Positions 37,338 through 49,670 of a stretch of DNA of 64,000 nt are shown here, piece by piece. The DNA is from Archegozetes longisetosus (lineage: Eukaryota; Arthropoda; Arachnida; Sarcoptiformes; Trhypochthoniidae). The DNA lies in the NCBI GenBank assembly GCA_018873245.2, contig JAEMBT020000002.1:12956001-13020000 (forward strand), given 5' to 3'. Both the position numbers and the translations under genes were made by a program. Position 1 is the stretch's first letter; every line of letters begins with the position of its first letter. The notes beneath the pieces were generated by a model. The model saw only the letters and a program-made list of their open reading frames with translations, did no database searches and was not told the origin of the DNA.

Positions 37338-38813
37338 ATTATCTTAACAGTAACTTACTTTAACTTTAAAATTTTAAATTACATTAAGCAAAATTCATCA
37401 ACTTTTTCACTTCAATAATATTTCCTGGTTTTAGGCATTACAGTCAGAAGTTTCTTATGTAATTCTACCATATCTTCCCATATATTGTTAGGTATTCTAT
37501 AGTTAATTCATCTGGTTAAGAGGTACTAAACGGTCGGAACGCCCATAAAAATCAGGGGTGAAGCCAAATCGATAGCAATCAACGAGACAAATCGATTAAC
37601 ACAAGAATCATTATGTTACGCTCACTAATTATAAAGGTACGCCCCTTTTTATATTAAAACAATTTATTACCGGGTAGGCGGGACTAGATAAAAATCGGGG
37701 ACGAATCAAATCGATAGCACTCAAAGAGACACATTGATTTATGCGAGAACCGTTATGCTACACCCACTGACTGAAGAGGTATGCCCCTTTTTATATAAAA
37801 ACTGAATGAATCCGTACTAATGGGTCTAAGGGGGGTTCCGAAGTCCATACACCAAGTGTGATACATCATTAGATTTAGTTCGTCGAGCTTAACATTTTAA
37901 TACAATACTTGATCAATTCCAACCCGAACCTGGCCACTTCTGACTAGCTCCCGACGGGAGTGGTTGACCCCCCACTAAGTGATATATCATTGGACTTATG
38001 ATATCGAACTGAGCTCTTTGATAACTTACTTGATCAATTGTTATAAGTAGTTCTCGAGATTTTCAACTTTTAAACTTCTTTAAAGCTGTGTTTATTTCTA
38101 CTTACAAAGAAGTACGCGTATGGCGCAAAGTTCAAACTTTAAACTAGCACTTAATAAGAAATTGAAGCCTAATCCTTGAAAACAGCATATCTCAGGCAAA
38201 CATAGAATGTATAAATTAATGCCAATCGCCGACTTCGTGGCGTTTTCTCAATCGGTTTTATGCAGACTCTCTTATAAGTTTTGTAGCATTAAAGGATTTT
38301 AACCTAATTCACAAATCATTGAAAAAGGATTAAATTTTTCAAAGTTAGGCTCATAAACAGCTTTCTTTCAAATTCATTGATTATTGCGACCACTGCTTAA
38401 TCTAACAATAAATTTCTTTTCATTAGGTATTAAAAGTTTCTTCTGTTTAGTTTACGTTCGTTACAAACTTATTGAAAACTCTGAATAAAATTCTCTTATT
38501 CTCGATCAAATGCTTTCTGCTATAGTTCGAACAATTAGTTTGAACTATTTTAATACAGACTTAATGTTTAAGATAACATTGTATTAAAGTGTTTTCACTT
38601 GCGATGCCTTATTGTAAAGATAGAAAATCAATATTTAGCAGTGTTTTGACACAGATTGATACCAATACTAATGTAAATAATTCAAAGAGAAAATCTGAAT
38701 GGTTTCGAAAAGCAACTTTTGAAAGTAATTCAATTAAAAAAATTGAAAAATGATAATGAAACTCTTATCAGTGTACCAAAGAGCGTAATTTATGAGTAGT
38801 ATATATATGGCGA

Positions 38814-39510
38814 CCCTAGGACAGTACGAGCTCGTACTATCCGTACCCTCTAAAGTTAATGAAAAATATAGGATTTCCATGAAATAAAATGGAAAAAATC
38901 GCAAAAATAGCGTAAAGAATCACAAAAAACGGCCAATATGAATCTAAAAAATCAACGAAAAATGCTGGGACAGCACGTCCCATACTTCAGCCAATCCTCT
39001 AAAACCATTCCTAAAAACACCAAAAATTTGAAACTTTCGTATCATTTAACATGGAATACTACAAAAAGTCGTCTAAAAATACCATAATTTATTATTGCAA
39101 CTCTGGGACAGTACGAACTTGTACTTTTCGTACCTCCTCTAAAAACATTAAAAAGTGAAGTTTTCGTATCGTTTAACGTGGAATTTAATCTAAAATATTA
39201 CAAAAAGTCGCCTAAAATTACCAAAATTTACTACTAATTTCCTGGGACAGCACGAATTCGTACTTTTCGTACTCCTATAAAATCATCAAAAAGTGAACAT
39301 TTCATATCGTTCAATATGGAATTTAAGCTAAAAAGCTTCAGAAAATCGCCTAAAACTATCATAATTTACTTTTAATATTCTGGGACATTACGAGCTCGTA
39401 CTTTTCGTACCCCTCTACAGTTCATGATAAATACAGGATTTCCGTAAAAACTCACAAAAATAGCTAATATAAACTGAGACAGTACAACTCGTACTTTATC
39501 CATACCATCT
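38814..39510. repeat. Tandem minisatellite, about 139-nt unit
   Basis: A core close to GGGACAGTACGAGCTCGTAC, usually followed by TTTTCGTACC, recurs near 38817, 38967, 39107, 39243, 39383 and (degenerate) 39477. Spacing is about 136-150 nt, shorter for the last. The intervening sequence (CTAAAAxCATxAAAAAGTGAA and so on) is also conserved between units. It lies inside the 4.2-kb transposon. Confidence 0.8.
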
Positions 39511-40689
39511 AAAATATACTACAAAGCGCAATATTCATTGTAGCCAAATTTCACGAAAATCAAATGATCAGAAATGTTTAGAAAATTCACAAAACCAAAT
39601 TTCCTATACCTGTAATGCTGAAAACTTATATTTTCAAAAATCTTTCTTTTTAGTTTAACTTGTCTTTCAATATTCTTCATTTTGATACCTATATTGTTAT
39701 GGTCAGTGGTCAAGATCAATGAGTGGACATTGGTCCGTCTAACTTTTGAACCGGTCATCATAGAACTTTCACTCAAGTTTTGTTGAAATCAGTATGAAAA
39801 ATGCTTTCCAACGATATATATATTGTTATACTTAGCTTAAATTTGATGGTCTTTTTGAATAAAAATTATTGCACATTCAAGTCACGTACACATATTAAAG
39901 CCTTCTATTGACTCTATTAGAAAAAAATTTCAATGCTTTCTTCTAATTATCTCATAGAAAGCAATGTAAAACGTATTCTAAAACATTAAAAATTGTTTAA
40001 CAACTATTTTAAACCTAAATTTAATGAAAAATTATACAGAATATGAAAATTACGTGAAGTACCAATTCTTTAAGCATACTGTGAAATTTATTTATATCTA
40101 ACAAACATAGAATACTAAAATAGCTTAGTTATTAGTTTGAAAAGGCTTAGCACTAACACTTTTTGTAATTAGCTCCTAAAAAGTGCAATGATTTATACAC
40201 TTTCTGTAATGACTTTCTCTTTAAAATGACCCAATATAGTATGATTTAACTTTCGTATAAACAATCAAAAAGCGTAGCTTTAGTTTTAAATTTAGAAGAA
40301 CGTGGGAAACCAAAGAAAAGTATATAAAGAGACAGTCTTAGAGAAAGTCAAGGGGAAGAGGAATAAGAAGAGAGTCAAGAGATAGACAATCTTCAGCAAT
40401 ATCTCAGTTATTCTTTGTAACTTCATATTTATGCATAATAAAATTATTGTAAAATAGACAATCGTTTTCTTAATGTCTATCAACTTTATTTGCACCTTAG
40501 GTAAGTGATATGGAAAGTTGTGAAACTTTCTTTAATGCATAGTAGGTACACATGATATTCTCTATCGAGTCCAGCCAGACTCTTGGATAGAGAATTAGGT
40601 AAAGAAGATTTGGAATCTTACATCGAGGCCCCTGATTTCAAATCTTTACTCTAGTAAAATTACACAAAATGAAGAACTCTACACGAAAA

Positions 40690-41946
40690 ATAAGATCGAG
40701 TTTTTCATTCTCAATGAGATCCCGGGTCACAAAAATAATTGTGACAACACATTCAAGGACTGCAATGTAGGCTTTGGTTACCCTCGAGCAGACATTTGTA
40801 CTTTTTGTGAAGAACTTTCTGTAAGAATATTGAATTTTAAAAAATCAGGTGATTTGGACAATTTGAAGAGTGCTGAATGTGAGCTAAAACACCATCAAAA
40901 TCAGGCCGATTATTTTTATGCATTGCAAAGAAATTTGAAAAGTTCTCAAAAAGGTAACTCAAAGTCAGAAATTATTTGTGTAGACTATGAGAAAAATTTT
41001 TATTTACCAAAAACTAATGTTTCGACTGAATACTATAGTCGACAGCTCTCTTTGCACAACTTTAGTATTCGTAATATGAAAAGTGGAAAAGCCTTCATGT
41101 TCATGTACAGTGAAAACTTTGCACTTAAAGGCCCTAATGAAACAATATCTTTTGTAAATTACTATTTGAGTCACAATATAGCGAATACAGTCGAAAATCT
41201 TTTCATATTTAGCGATAACAATTTTGCTCAGAATAAATGCCGCTTTATTTGGCTTTTTTTTATAAAAGTTTAGTTGTTGATAATCTTTTTAAAAAAATAA
41301 CAATTATATATCCAATCCCTGGGCATTCATATCTAGAATGCGACCGAGATTTTGGATTAATTGAAAAGTTACGCCATAAAAAGACAAAATAAGTGTCCCA
41401 ATAGAATATGTTAAAATGGTTGAAAGCGCTAATCAACAAAATCCTTTTAAAGTTATATATGCCAACCATCCATTGACAAATGAATTATCAGTAGATGAAC
41501 ACGAAATCGTGCATGTTCTCAATTTTAAAAGTTTAATGAATGAATATTTGAAACCAAATTTGAATCATTTGTCAGAAGTTCGCATAATTGAATTTACTAA
41601 TCAAAATACTAAAATATCGTTGGACTTGCGCAAAAAACCAGATATTGAGCTTAATTTTCTCAAAAATGAAATGAGTTTGGTTGGAATCACACAATTGTAT
41701 GCAAATCTGAATCATGCATATAAAGATTTTCTACCGATCAAACAAGAAAAATATAATGACATAAGAAAATTACTAACTTATGTTCATTTACCTGAAAATA
41801 CAACTTTTTATACTAAAAAATACTTAAAAGTTAAAGAAAAACCTAACAGTGAAAATTTCAGAACTGCAGAACTTTTAAATCAGTGCAAATGTAAAGGAAA
41901 ATGCATTAAAATTGTATTTGCAAACTTAATAATAAGCCATGCATAA
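40690..41946 (+). pseudogene. Broken transposase of the 4.2-kb element
   Basis: The frame is open from about 40690 to 41273: GYPRADICTFCEE, a charged helical stretch, then LFIFSDNNFAQNKCRFIW, which holds a catalytic Asp (family pattern SDNC-GQNKN). A frameshift follows, and the next block at about 41306-41390 reads PGHSYLECDRDFGLIEKL, the family's next conserved acidic block. From 41416 a 176-codon frame supplies the C-terminal domain, ending near a CKCKGKC motif. Stops and frame changes make it inactive. Confidence 0.75.
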
Positions 41947-43111
41947 ACTTATGCTCATGTAATTCTCAAAAATGCAATAATAAGTCCGTTTAATGTTATA
42001 TCTTAACACAAACATTACTTTACTTGTGTTCAGCACTTTTTAATAAGATGTTTTATATTTCTACTAATTTTATTTTTAATAATTATACTAAGATTAACAA
42101 GTAAAAGTTTGATTAAGATCTCATTTACGTCCAATAATATTTTCATTTTCTATAAATTTTCTATCCCCAATCTAATTGTATAGAAAATGCTTTGAAGTTT
42201 CAGAAGTGTTAGTATATAATTTGTAGTAACATTAAATGTTACTACAAATTTTAGTTTAATAGCTAATCTTTTGATTCATCAAAACTGATAAGAGAGTCTG
42301 CATAAAACCGATTGAGAAAACGCCACGAAGTCGGCGATTGGCATTATTTTATACATTCTATGTTTGCCTGAGCTGAGATATGCTGTTTTCCAGGATTAGG
42401 CTTCAATTATGCTTATCTTTAGTTTCATTTTAAATATTCATCTTTATTTGATTTGGTATCTAGTAATGCATAAACCTGGATTTTTCGAGTAGTAACCCAA
42501 ACAAGTCTGATATAACTAAGGGAGAATAGGTTAAGTGGCGAAGCCACCTTACCTATTATAATTTAGTTCATATCAGGTTTGATTCGGGCTATAACTTGGT
42601 AAATACAGGTTTATCCGTTTTCGAGGAGGTTAAGTCTGAGTGGCGCTTAAGGGCGATGTTAGCTTCTCAGTAACTGCATACGACATTCTGGAGCTATAAA
42701 ACTAAAAGTTGAATATCTCAAGAACTGCTTGAGTTAGTTGATCAAGTGAGATATCAAAATGCTCAGTTTGATGTTCTGAGTCCAACGCTATATCACATGG
42801 CAAGGTTGACTACTTCCGTCGGAACTTGGTTAGAAGTAGTCAGGTTCGAGTTGGAAGTGATCAAGTGTAGCATTAAAATGTTCAGCTCAAAAGCTGAATC
42901 CAATGATGTATCACACTCGGGAATGGAGGGTCGGAAACCTTTTAGATCCACTAGCCTGGATTCACCCAGTTTATATATAAAGAGGGTGTGTCTCTTCAAC
43001 TAGTGGGCGTAGATTAATGATTCTTACATCAATTGATTTATTTCACTGAGTTCTATCGATTTGACTCCTTCCCCGATTCTTATGGGTGTTTCGACCGTTT
43101 AGTACTTTTAA

Positions 43112-44030
43112 CTACAATAAGATACTTTATTCATTCTTTGATGAAAAATTTCAAATAAAAAGTGTTTTTCTGGTTAATGTACTTTCCTCGTTAAGTGCAA
43201 TGTATCCATTTTAAACACATTGACAATTTCATTGATTAAAGAGTTTGTCCCTAGATCAATGGGAACTTGGCCCCCTATGAAATATATCAAGACATGTATC
43301 ATTCAAAAGGTCTCATCGAGCTGAGTAAATGTCCTACTGGGCCCAAAAAATCGGTCCACAAGATCAAAAGTTATGGGCAAAAAATGTTTGAAACGTCTGT
43401 GTAGAGTAGAAAAAATATTGTCTAAAAATATTCCAAATAATAGGAATAACATATCTTTAATAAGTAAAATTGTGTAATAAAATGAAATAAGATATTTTTA
43501 GGTTATAACATAGTAAAATCGAATGAATACTTGTATTAGTACTGTAAATACATATTTTAAATAAAAGTTATATTTATCTGAATATAGTTAATATATCTCA
43601 AATTTCTGAATAATTAGTAACTCAAGCATATGAGACTATGTTCAAAGTTATTCCATTAAATTAGTTAAGTCAGGATATTGGAACATATTGTTCAAGTTCT
43701 ATTTCTTCATCATTTTCATCAATTTAGCATTGTTGTTCGCGAATTTTCTTTTTAGATTTTTATATAACACGTATTCATCCTTAGTTAACAAAAAAATCAT
43801 CCCCGAACAGCAATGCTAACAACCGGAAATGGTCAACAAAGATTTCTTAATGTTTCAAATCTCAAAACTCTACTTATAATGGTTTTTGAGTTATAAACTC
43901 CCGAAGTTTTGCAGTTTTTCGGGTTTTGGCCTCCATCGATGAGGTATATGGGGACATGGAAATTGTTTTAATGCTCTCTCAATCTTTTTCTTTGCATTGG
44001 TGATGTTTTCAAGTCAATCTGGTATGGGGG
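43112..44030. other. Spacer with fragmentary repeats
   Basis: No supported gene. Near 43270-43340 and 43930-43960 there are short stretches resembling the foldback-arm module (ATCGAGCTGAGT, CATCGATGAGGTATAT). Confidence 0.3.
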
Positions 44031-45090
44031 TCAATCTGTCAATTATCTGCGGACAAGTTCTTTGAGAAAACTTATGACGATGTCATTGCTATCACATCTG
44101 ATTCAGCTTCTTATTTGGAGAAAATTGTTAGCCAATTAAAGCAGTCAATTAACAGCAAGGTGTTTCATATTAAAGATGTTGGTCATCTAATTCACATTTC
44201 CGTGATAAGGTCATCAAATTGATTGAATTTTTAGAAGTAGAGGACATGATCATTAAAATCGGAGTATTTTTCCAAGCAATCATTTAAAGAACTTCAGTCG
44301 CTTATAGATTAGCTTGAAGAGCACGAACAAGGACATCTCTAACCAATTAATATGATAAAAGTAGATGCCTTCCAATCTTAAGAGGAGCGAAAGTGATCGA
44401 AAAATTGTGGCCATACTTAGTTGAGTATTTCCCAGCTAACACGTCTTCATCTAAAAAGTTTTCATCCAAAATATTTCTCATTTACTTAGAAATTAATTTA
44501 ACCGAAGAGTATTGCATTTTAAGCTACTGTTCATTGTCGAAATGTTAGCACCAGTTGAAACTATTCAAAATGAGTTTGAACTGAGTGGACCACTTGTTCA
44601 TGAATATTACTGCTTATTTAAAATGAAACTCTTATCTGATGAGCATGAAAATAAATGAAAAAACTGAATTCTGTTTTAAAATCGTTCTCATTAACCAAAC
44701 AGAACATAATAAAATGTAACTGTAAAGTATTTTGTGAAACACTTTATAAGAAGTGGTCAGAAACAACAGCTTGTAACTTGGAAGAAGCTTTCGACGAGAA
44801 TGGCTTACTCAAAAAGTGTTTAGTGTTTAGTAAGTTCACGAAAAGGTCATTAAATCAAAGATTCAATAATTATGTTGAACTTTTTGATATGACTCCCCAA
44901 AATAACTTATAGCAAGAACTTGATGAATTTATTGATGAAGATATCCCATAAAATCCTTATCTCAATGCAATAAACTATCGAGTAGAATCTCAAGTTAAAT
45001 ATACATCGTTAGCTAAAATCGTGAAAACGTCTCTCTCCTTAAGCTGTACAAGTTTAGACGCAGAACGATCTTTGAGCAAATGCTGAGACG
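44031..45090 (+). mobile_element. Decayed hAT transposase
   Basis: The plus strand encodes, in changing frames, DDVIAITSDSASYLEKIV and then HIKDVGHLIH (44079-44205), the catalytic core region. FELSGPLVHEYYCLF follows near 44575-44615 and SLSCTSLDAERSLSKC at about 45031-45084. The last is the hAT C-terminal dimerisation block (consensus ERxFS). Several stops intervene. Ends not found. Confidence 0.7.
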
Positions 45091-45344
45091 TATCGGGCGA
45101 GGATTAAAATTTTGCAAAAGTTCATGTGGTTGTATCTCTTGTTACCAAAACCTTCAAGTAGTTTTCCATATACCGAAATTAAACCAGTAATCACTACTTT
45201 TGGTTAATATGGAATAATTTATGCAAAAATTAATGAAGCGAAGTATGGATAATTTAAATCAATATGAACTCGGATAAACGATTGGAAAAATTTATCTTAG
45301 AAATCGATCGCAAAGGTGGCTCTAATGCATTTTTATGACATCGC

Positions 45345-45571
45345 GGGGCAATATTAATGCAAAAGTGTACAAAACGAGGCGTATTACAAAGGAGTTGATG
45401 CCATTTATCCTTAAATTCCATCGTGGTCAGAATTTTATATTCTGACCCGACTTGACCTCAGCTCATTATGATCGAGAGACTATTGAATTTTACTATAAGC
45501 TTAATGTGCGATATGTGCAGCTCAACGAAAATCCTTCGGTACCTCAGCTTTGGTACATAGAAGAAATTTAG
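45345..45571 (+). mobile_element. Tc1-like transposase fragment
   Basis: One frame with a single internal stop reads INAKVYKTRRITKELMPF, then PDLTSAHYDRETIEFYYKL and NENPSVPQLWYIEEI. This corresponds to the second catalytic Asp (PDLASAHY) and the NPPNVPQLRPIE block of Tc1-like transposases. No ends were seen. Confidence 0.65.
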
Positions 45572-46099
45572 TCTGAAATCTAGAGAAGGGTTATGCTAAT
45601 GGGTGGACAGAATTACGGTTGAATAACTAATTAAAAGAATAAATTCTAAGCTAAAACTTTCGGCTAAAGTTATTTCCATTGCTCTTTTGAGGGACTGAAA
45701 ACTAAAGTCAGTAAAGCAGCTGAAAATGGTGCCAATTCAGTTCCTCGACAAACGAATATAAAAATACTTTAATTTTTCTAAGATAATATGTATTTAGTTT
45801 GACTATTATGACTAAAACAATGAATTACTGACTGGATTTATTTTTTCAAAATTTATATCCTCACCAGATACTAACAGTAAGGAGAACGAATCTCAAAAAG
45901 AAAAACTTGAATATGTTATTTTGTATTTTAATAGCAGTATTGTAGGATTTCCTGAAAAATATTGATTCACATATAAAAGTTTTTCCCGCTTATTAAAAAA
46001 TCATTTAATTATAATTTCGAGTCGCGTTTTTCAGTCACGAAAAGTCATACTTTTTAGATTTTTTCATTGATCATAATACATCTATCACTAATTATATTA

Positions 46100-46380
46100 C
46101 ATGATAACACAAGACCCCACAAAGTTCGGATAATCTGGGAATTTATCAAAGAAAAAGATTGGGAGATATTAGACCATCCCTCTATTCTCCAGACCTAAAC
46201 CCGTGCGACTATAATTGCTTTGGCTCTCTTAAATGTCAACTTAAAGGAATTCGTTATTATGGATTCGATCAGTTAAAATCAACACTCCAATAAGCAATAT
46301 CGACTCTAAACGAAAGGGTTGCGTTTATTGGCGTCCAACAGCTTCCAGAAAGTTGGCGACAAGTCAATGAAGAGGAGTAA
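46100..46380 (+). mobile_element. Mariner-like transposase fragment
   Basis: The sequence encodes DNTRPHKVRIIWEFIKEKDW and, after a one-base shift, YSPDLNPCDYNCFGSLKCQL, then a degenerate tail ending in RQVNEEE and a stop at 46378-46380. These are the second and third catalytic Asp blocks of mariner-type transposases. No terminal repeats recognised. Confidence 0.7.
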
Positions 46381-46663
46381 GCTACATATAATTTATATTA
46401 AAATTTCATTGAAATGTCTTCTATACAAGCAGAGAAAGTAATTTTTTATCTTCACAAACATTTATGGAACAACCTAATACATTTTGCAAGAACTAATTGT
46501 CTATGTTTGTAGTTTTTGCTGTTGGCAATAATGTTTTAGCATACCTGTACAATATGTTTTAATACTGTTTCTAAAGCTTCATTTGGTAAGTTTATGCAAA
46601 AATCCGTTTAAGAATATGTTGAACTGATCTCCCGTTACAGCTATTGCTTGCTGATGTTGGGTC

Positions 46664-47049
46664 CTAAAAGTTTGGGATTCCATTTGAGGGCAGCGGCCAA
46701 TTATTGCGTAATTAAGTCAAGTGTAACAAAACGGTTAATCATTGGTTTAACACTTGAAAGCTTCATATTATGTCATAAAATCATATCTATGACGTTCAGA
46801 TCAGTCAAACCAATCGTTTCGTTCACTCAAAATAATTTGAATCATAACTGTTATGATCACTATGATCCCTATGACCATTATGACCTCTGTGACCCAAATT
46901 GTTTTGAGTAAACTCATGATTGGTTTGACTAATCTCAACGTCATAGAAATCATTTGATGACATTAAAGACAACTGTAAACATGTTAAACCAATAATTTAT
47001 TAGATATAACTTAATTATGCAATAACTGACCGCTGCCCTAAACTTTTAG
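46664..47049. mobile_element. MITE or small foldback, about 390 bp
   Basis: CTAAAAGTTTGGG and GGCAGCGGCCAATTATTGCG on the left are mirrored on the right (complements of AGTTTAGGGCAGCGGTCAGT and TTATTGCATAATTAAG). The centre pairs again through ATTGGTTTAAC and GTTAAACCAAT. It also contains a degenerate TATGACC-type tandem stretch (about 46852-46892). No coding capacity. Confidence 0.65.
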
Positions 47050-47349
47050 TTACTGAAGTTTCCGTTTTAAGATAGTGTCAGCACCTCCTGGTTGCCGGCA
47101 ATTGCCGTAACGCATTTAGTAAATATCTGCTTTCATAATCACAATAAATAAACAGTATTTTAATTTAGTAATCTCTAGTTCAAATTATCGAAATAGATTA
47201 TTTGAACTCACAAAACATAATACTTTAAAACAATCATTTTAAATATAGGCGTTTATAATATAACATCAATAAGAATATAATATGGATAAGTTGAAAATAA
47301 ATACAATCTACAGTAAATACAGCGAATATAAATACTTATCAGAAAAATA

Positions 47350-49670
47350 CTAAAATTGTACCACCAAAAATATCACAATAGCAGCCAAAACAATCAGTAA
47401 GGTAATTATCAAATAAATTTTTCTCTGAAAACAAAACCATAAAAACCAATGGATTTAGTTTGATTTTAATCTAAGTTTTGCTAATAAGTAAGAGGTTCGA
47501 AACAAAGTTAAGATTGATACCTTTCTTGAGTTTGACTGCGAATGCAAGGCCTCTTCAATCTCTATATTTCCTGACTCTATGGCATTTCTTGAATCCAATA
47601 TTTCAATTTCTATTCTATCGATCGTTTCTCCCTATAAAGTAATCAAATAAGATCAGTAATAAAATGAAACTATTATCTCAAACCTGATTCTTCACAAGTA
47701 AATCCATTTCTGTAAACATTTCACATAATTCTGATAAAGATTTTTCGATTTTAACAATATCCCTATGTCTGGCATTGATTTCTTCCAGAGTCTCCTTAGC
47801 TGATTGCGTGTCTCTCATTATCTAAAAATTAAGATTTTGATGAGTTTTCTAGCAATCGAATTATTGGCTCAACACTCACTCCTTCAACAAATACTTCATG
47901 ACTACCGCCTTCAAGTAATTGTTCCAGTTCTTCATCGCTCGTCTCTTTCCCCACTTTATTTATTGAAAATAAATTTATGAAATATACTCAGTCTTATTAT
48001 TTTCAAACTTAATACTGTATATAGCTTTTCAATTTTCATGACTTCGGTCACTTTCTAGCAATACATTAAAGGTCGTGTTGAAGCTTGCAGACAGTTTCAA
48101 ATCATTACAGAGAAGGATTATCTAGAAATCCAGTATTTGCTTAATTATTGAAGTCAATGCAATTCTTAATTGAAAAGTTTAGAAATTCTAAAATTAGCTA
48201 TGGCGCCACAGCTATTTCGTGAATTTTTCTAAGCTATCATCCTTTTGAGTAACAGAAAAAGTTTCGAAGAACCAAAGTAACTCGGATTTTAATAGCATTA
48301 AATCACAGATTGATCAACGCGCTGATGATTGAACAAATTAGATGCTCATCGAGTCAAATAGACTGAAGTGAAAGTAGGCTAAAATTTGAACTGACAAAGC
48401 TCTTATGAGTAAATGCCAGTTAAACTGTAAAATGGTAGTGAATGCTCAAATTCTTTTGTATGTAGAATTGCATATGAATTCTCAACTACAATTATACAGT
48501 ATGTTATCAGAAGTTTTTAAATACTATTGTATTTTATAAAAATAACCAATTGATTAAATTCTCTCAACTTTGATAAATTGCTGAAAGTTGGCATAACTTT
48601 CAAACTCATAATTTCTTACTTATTTCAAGTTGTCTTTTGATTCTGTTCTTGCAATTGTCTTTAAAAATAGTCTGAGATTCATTGTAATCTTCCATAGCAT
48701 TGAAAAACAATTTAAATAACACTGAGTGTTGTGTTTTGCGGATTCTATATTCAGAATCTGATAATCCTTTGCTCTTCACTACTTCAATACTTCTATCCAT
48801 TGCTGTAAATCAACAGAAAATATCAATTTTCAGCGATTTGAAAAGACTCATATAAACAGAACAGAATATGATATTAAGTATTATGACCACCTTTCGTGTT
48901 TGTTAAACTCTGCGCCAAAATTTAAGGGAAAGGAGTATCATTGAAATAAAACTTTAATTTTTAACTTTAAAAATTTTTATGGAAATGATAGCATGCATTC
49001 ATAAAATAGTACTTAGTGATAGAGTTTTATAGCATTTCCTCAAAACTTTGACAATAATTTTTGGACAAATTTGAATTTTACAAACAATTTTGGAAGTCAT
49101 AACACAAGAGGAGTGAAACAAACATTGCATATCAATTTTTATTGCCTTCAATTCTTTTCTTCGCATTTATTAACGCTTGTTTCGTGTTTGCCATCAAATC
49201 ATCCAATTCTTGATTCGCTTCTACAGGGATTATATGGAATAAAGTTTACAAAAAATTTGATTGAGAACGTTAAACATTAAAAAATAGTTGTCCATCAATT
49301 TTCATACTGTAATCATTTTGTTGAGCAAATAAAATAGCGTTTTGAACTTTTTAATTTTGTTCACGTATTCTTGAATTTCTTCTATAATATCATTAATTTG
49401 TTGAACCTTTTAATAAATCATTATTAGAATTATTGTATCTAAATTAAATAGTCTTTAGAATTGATATCGTATTGATTAACAATTTAATGCCTCTTTGAAG
49501 AAGTTATCCAAATTTTCGCATTTCTGGTCGATTAGCACAACAGTTGATGACTTATGCTTTCTGTTTGATTGTGCCTAATGTGCCCATTTATAAATATTCT
49601 CATTATATAATCCATTAATTCAGTTATTACTTACAGCTTTCAGTTCTGGCAGTCGATCTTTCACCACCAT
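47350..49670 (-). CDS. Divergent syntaxin-family SNARE, frame-disrupted
   Basis: Exons on the minus strand: 49670-49635, 49574-49491, 49406-49308, 49220-49146, 48802-48620, 47953-47880, 47821-47683, 47631-47521 and 47424-47350. The start MVVKDRLPELKA, RIRKTQH, RIKRQLEI, GKETSDEELEQLLE, INARHRDIVKIE, GETIDRIE and a C-terminal membrane helix (IYLIITLLIVLAAIVIFLVV) are syntaxin-1-type landmarks in the right order and spacing. Syntaxins are Qa-SNAREs that drive vesicle fusion at the plasma membrane. Two problems: exons 3 and 4 do not join in phase by GT-AG, and exon 7 has one extra T in the sequence for LLVKNQ, the segment with the zero-layer Gln. Two introns start with GC. It may be a pseudogene, a sequence with consensus errors, or use unusual splicing. 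Confidence 0.72.

Larger units (their letters stand above)
38164..42404 (+). mobile_element. 4.2-kb DDE-type DNA transposon (Sola-like?)
   Basis: Termini GAAGCCTAATCCTTGAAAAC and, on the opposite strand at the right, GAAGCCTAATCCTGGAAAAC. Inverted repeats extend about 140 nt. AATT flanks both ends (38160-38163, 42405-42408), a probable 4-bp duplication. It carries a broken transposase at about 40690-41950. Four-base duplications, GAR termini and the transposase motifs suggest the Sola superfamily, but I am not certain of that placement. Confidence 0.75.
37520..43107. mobile_element. Outer foldback element split by a nested transposon
   Basis: The ends carry matching inverted repeats of several hundred nt: GTACTAAACGGTCGGAACGC at 37523 and its near complement ending at 43105. 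TTAA lies at both edges (37516-37519 and 43108-43111), suggesting a TTAA target site. The left arm has an internal direct duplication with a 143-nt period (starting about 37547 and 37690). The element at 38164-42404 interrupts it, so the original length was about 1.3 kb. Confidence 0.75.

Noticed and set aside
36420-43111. Long inverted repeats as a CRISPR array
   Set aside because: There are no regularly spaced direct repeats with unique spacers; the structures are foldback transposons in animal DNA.
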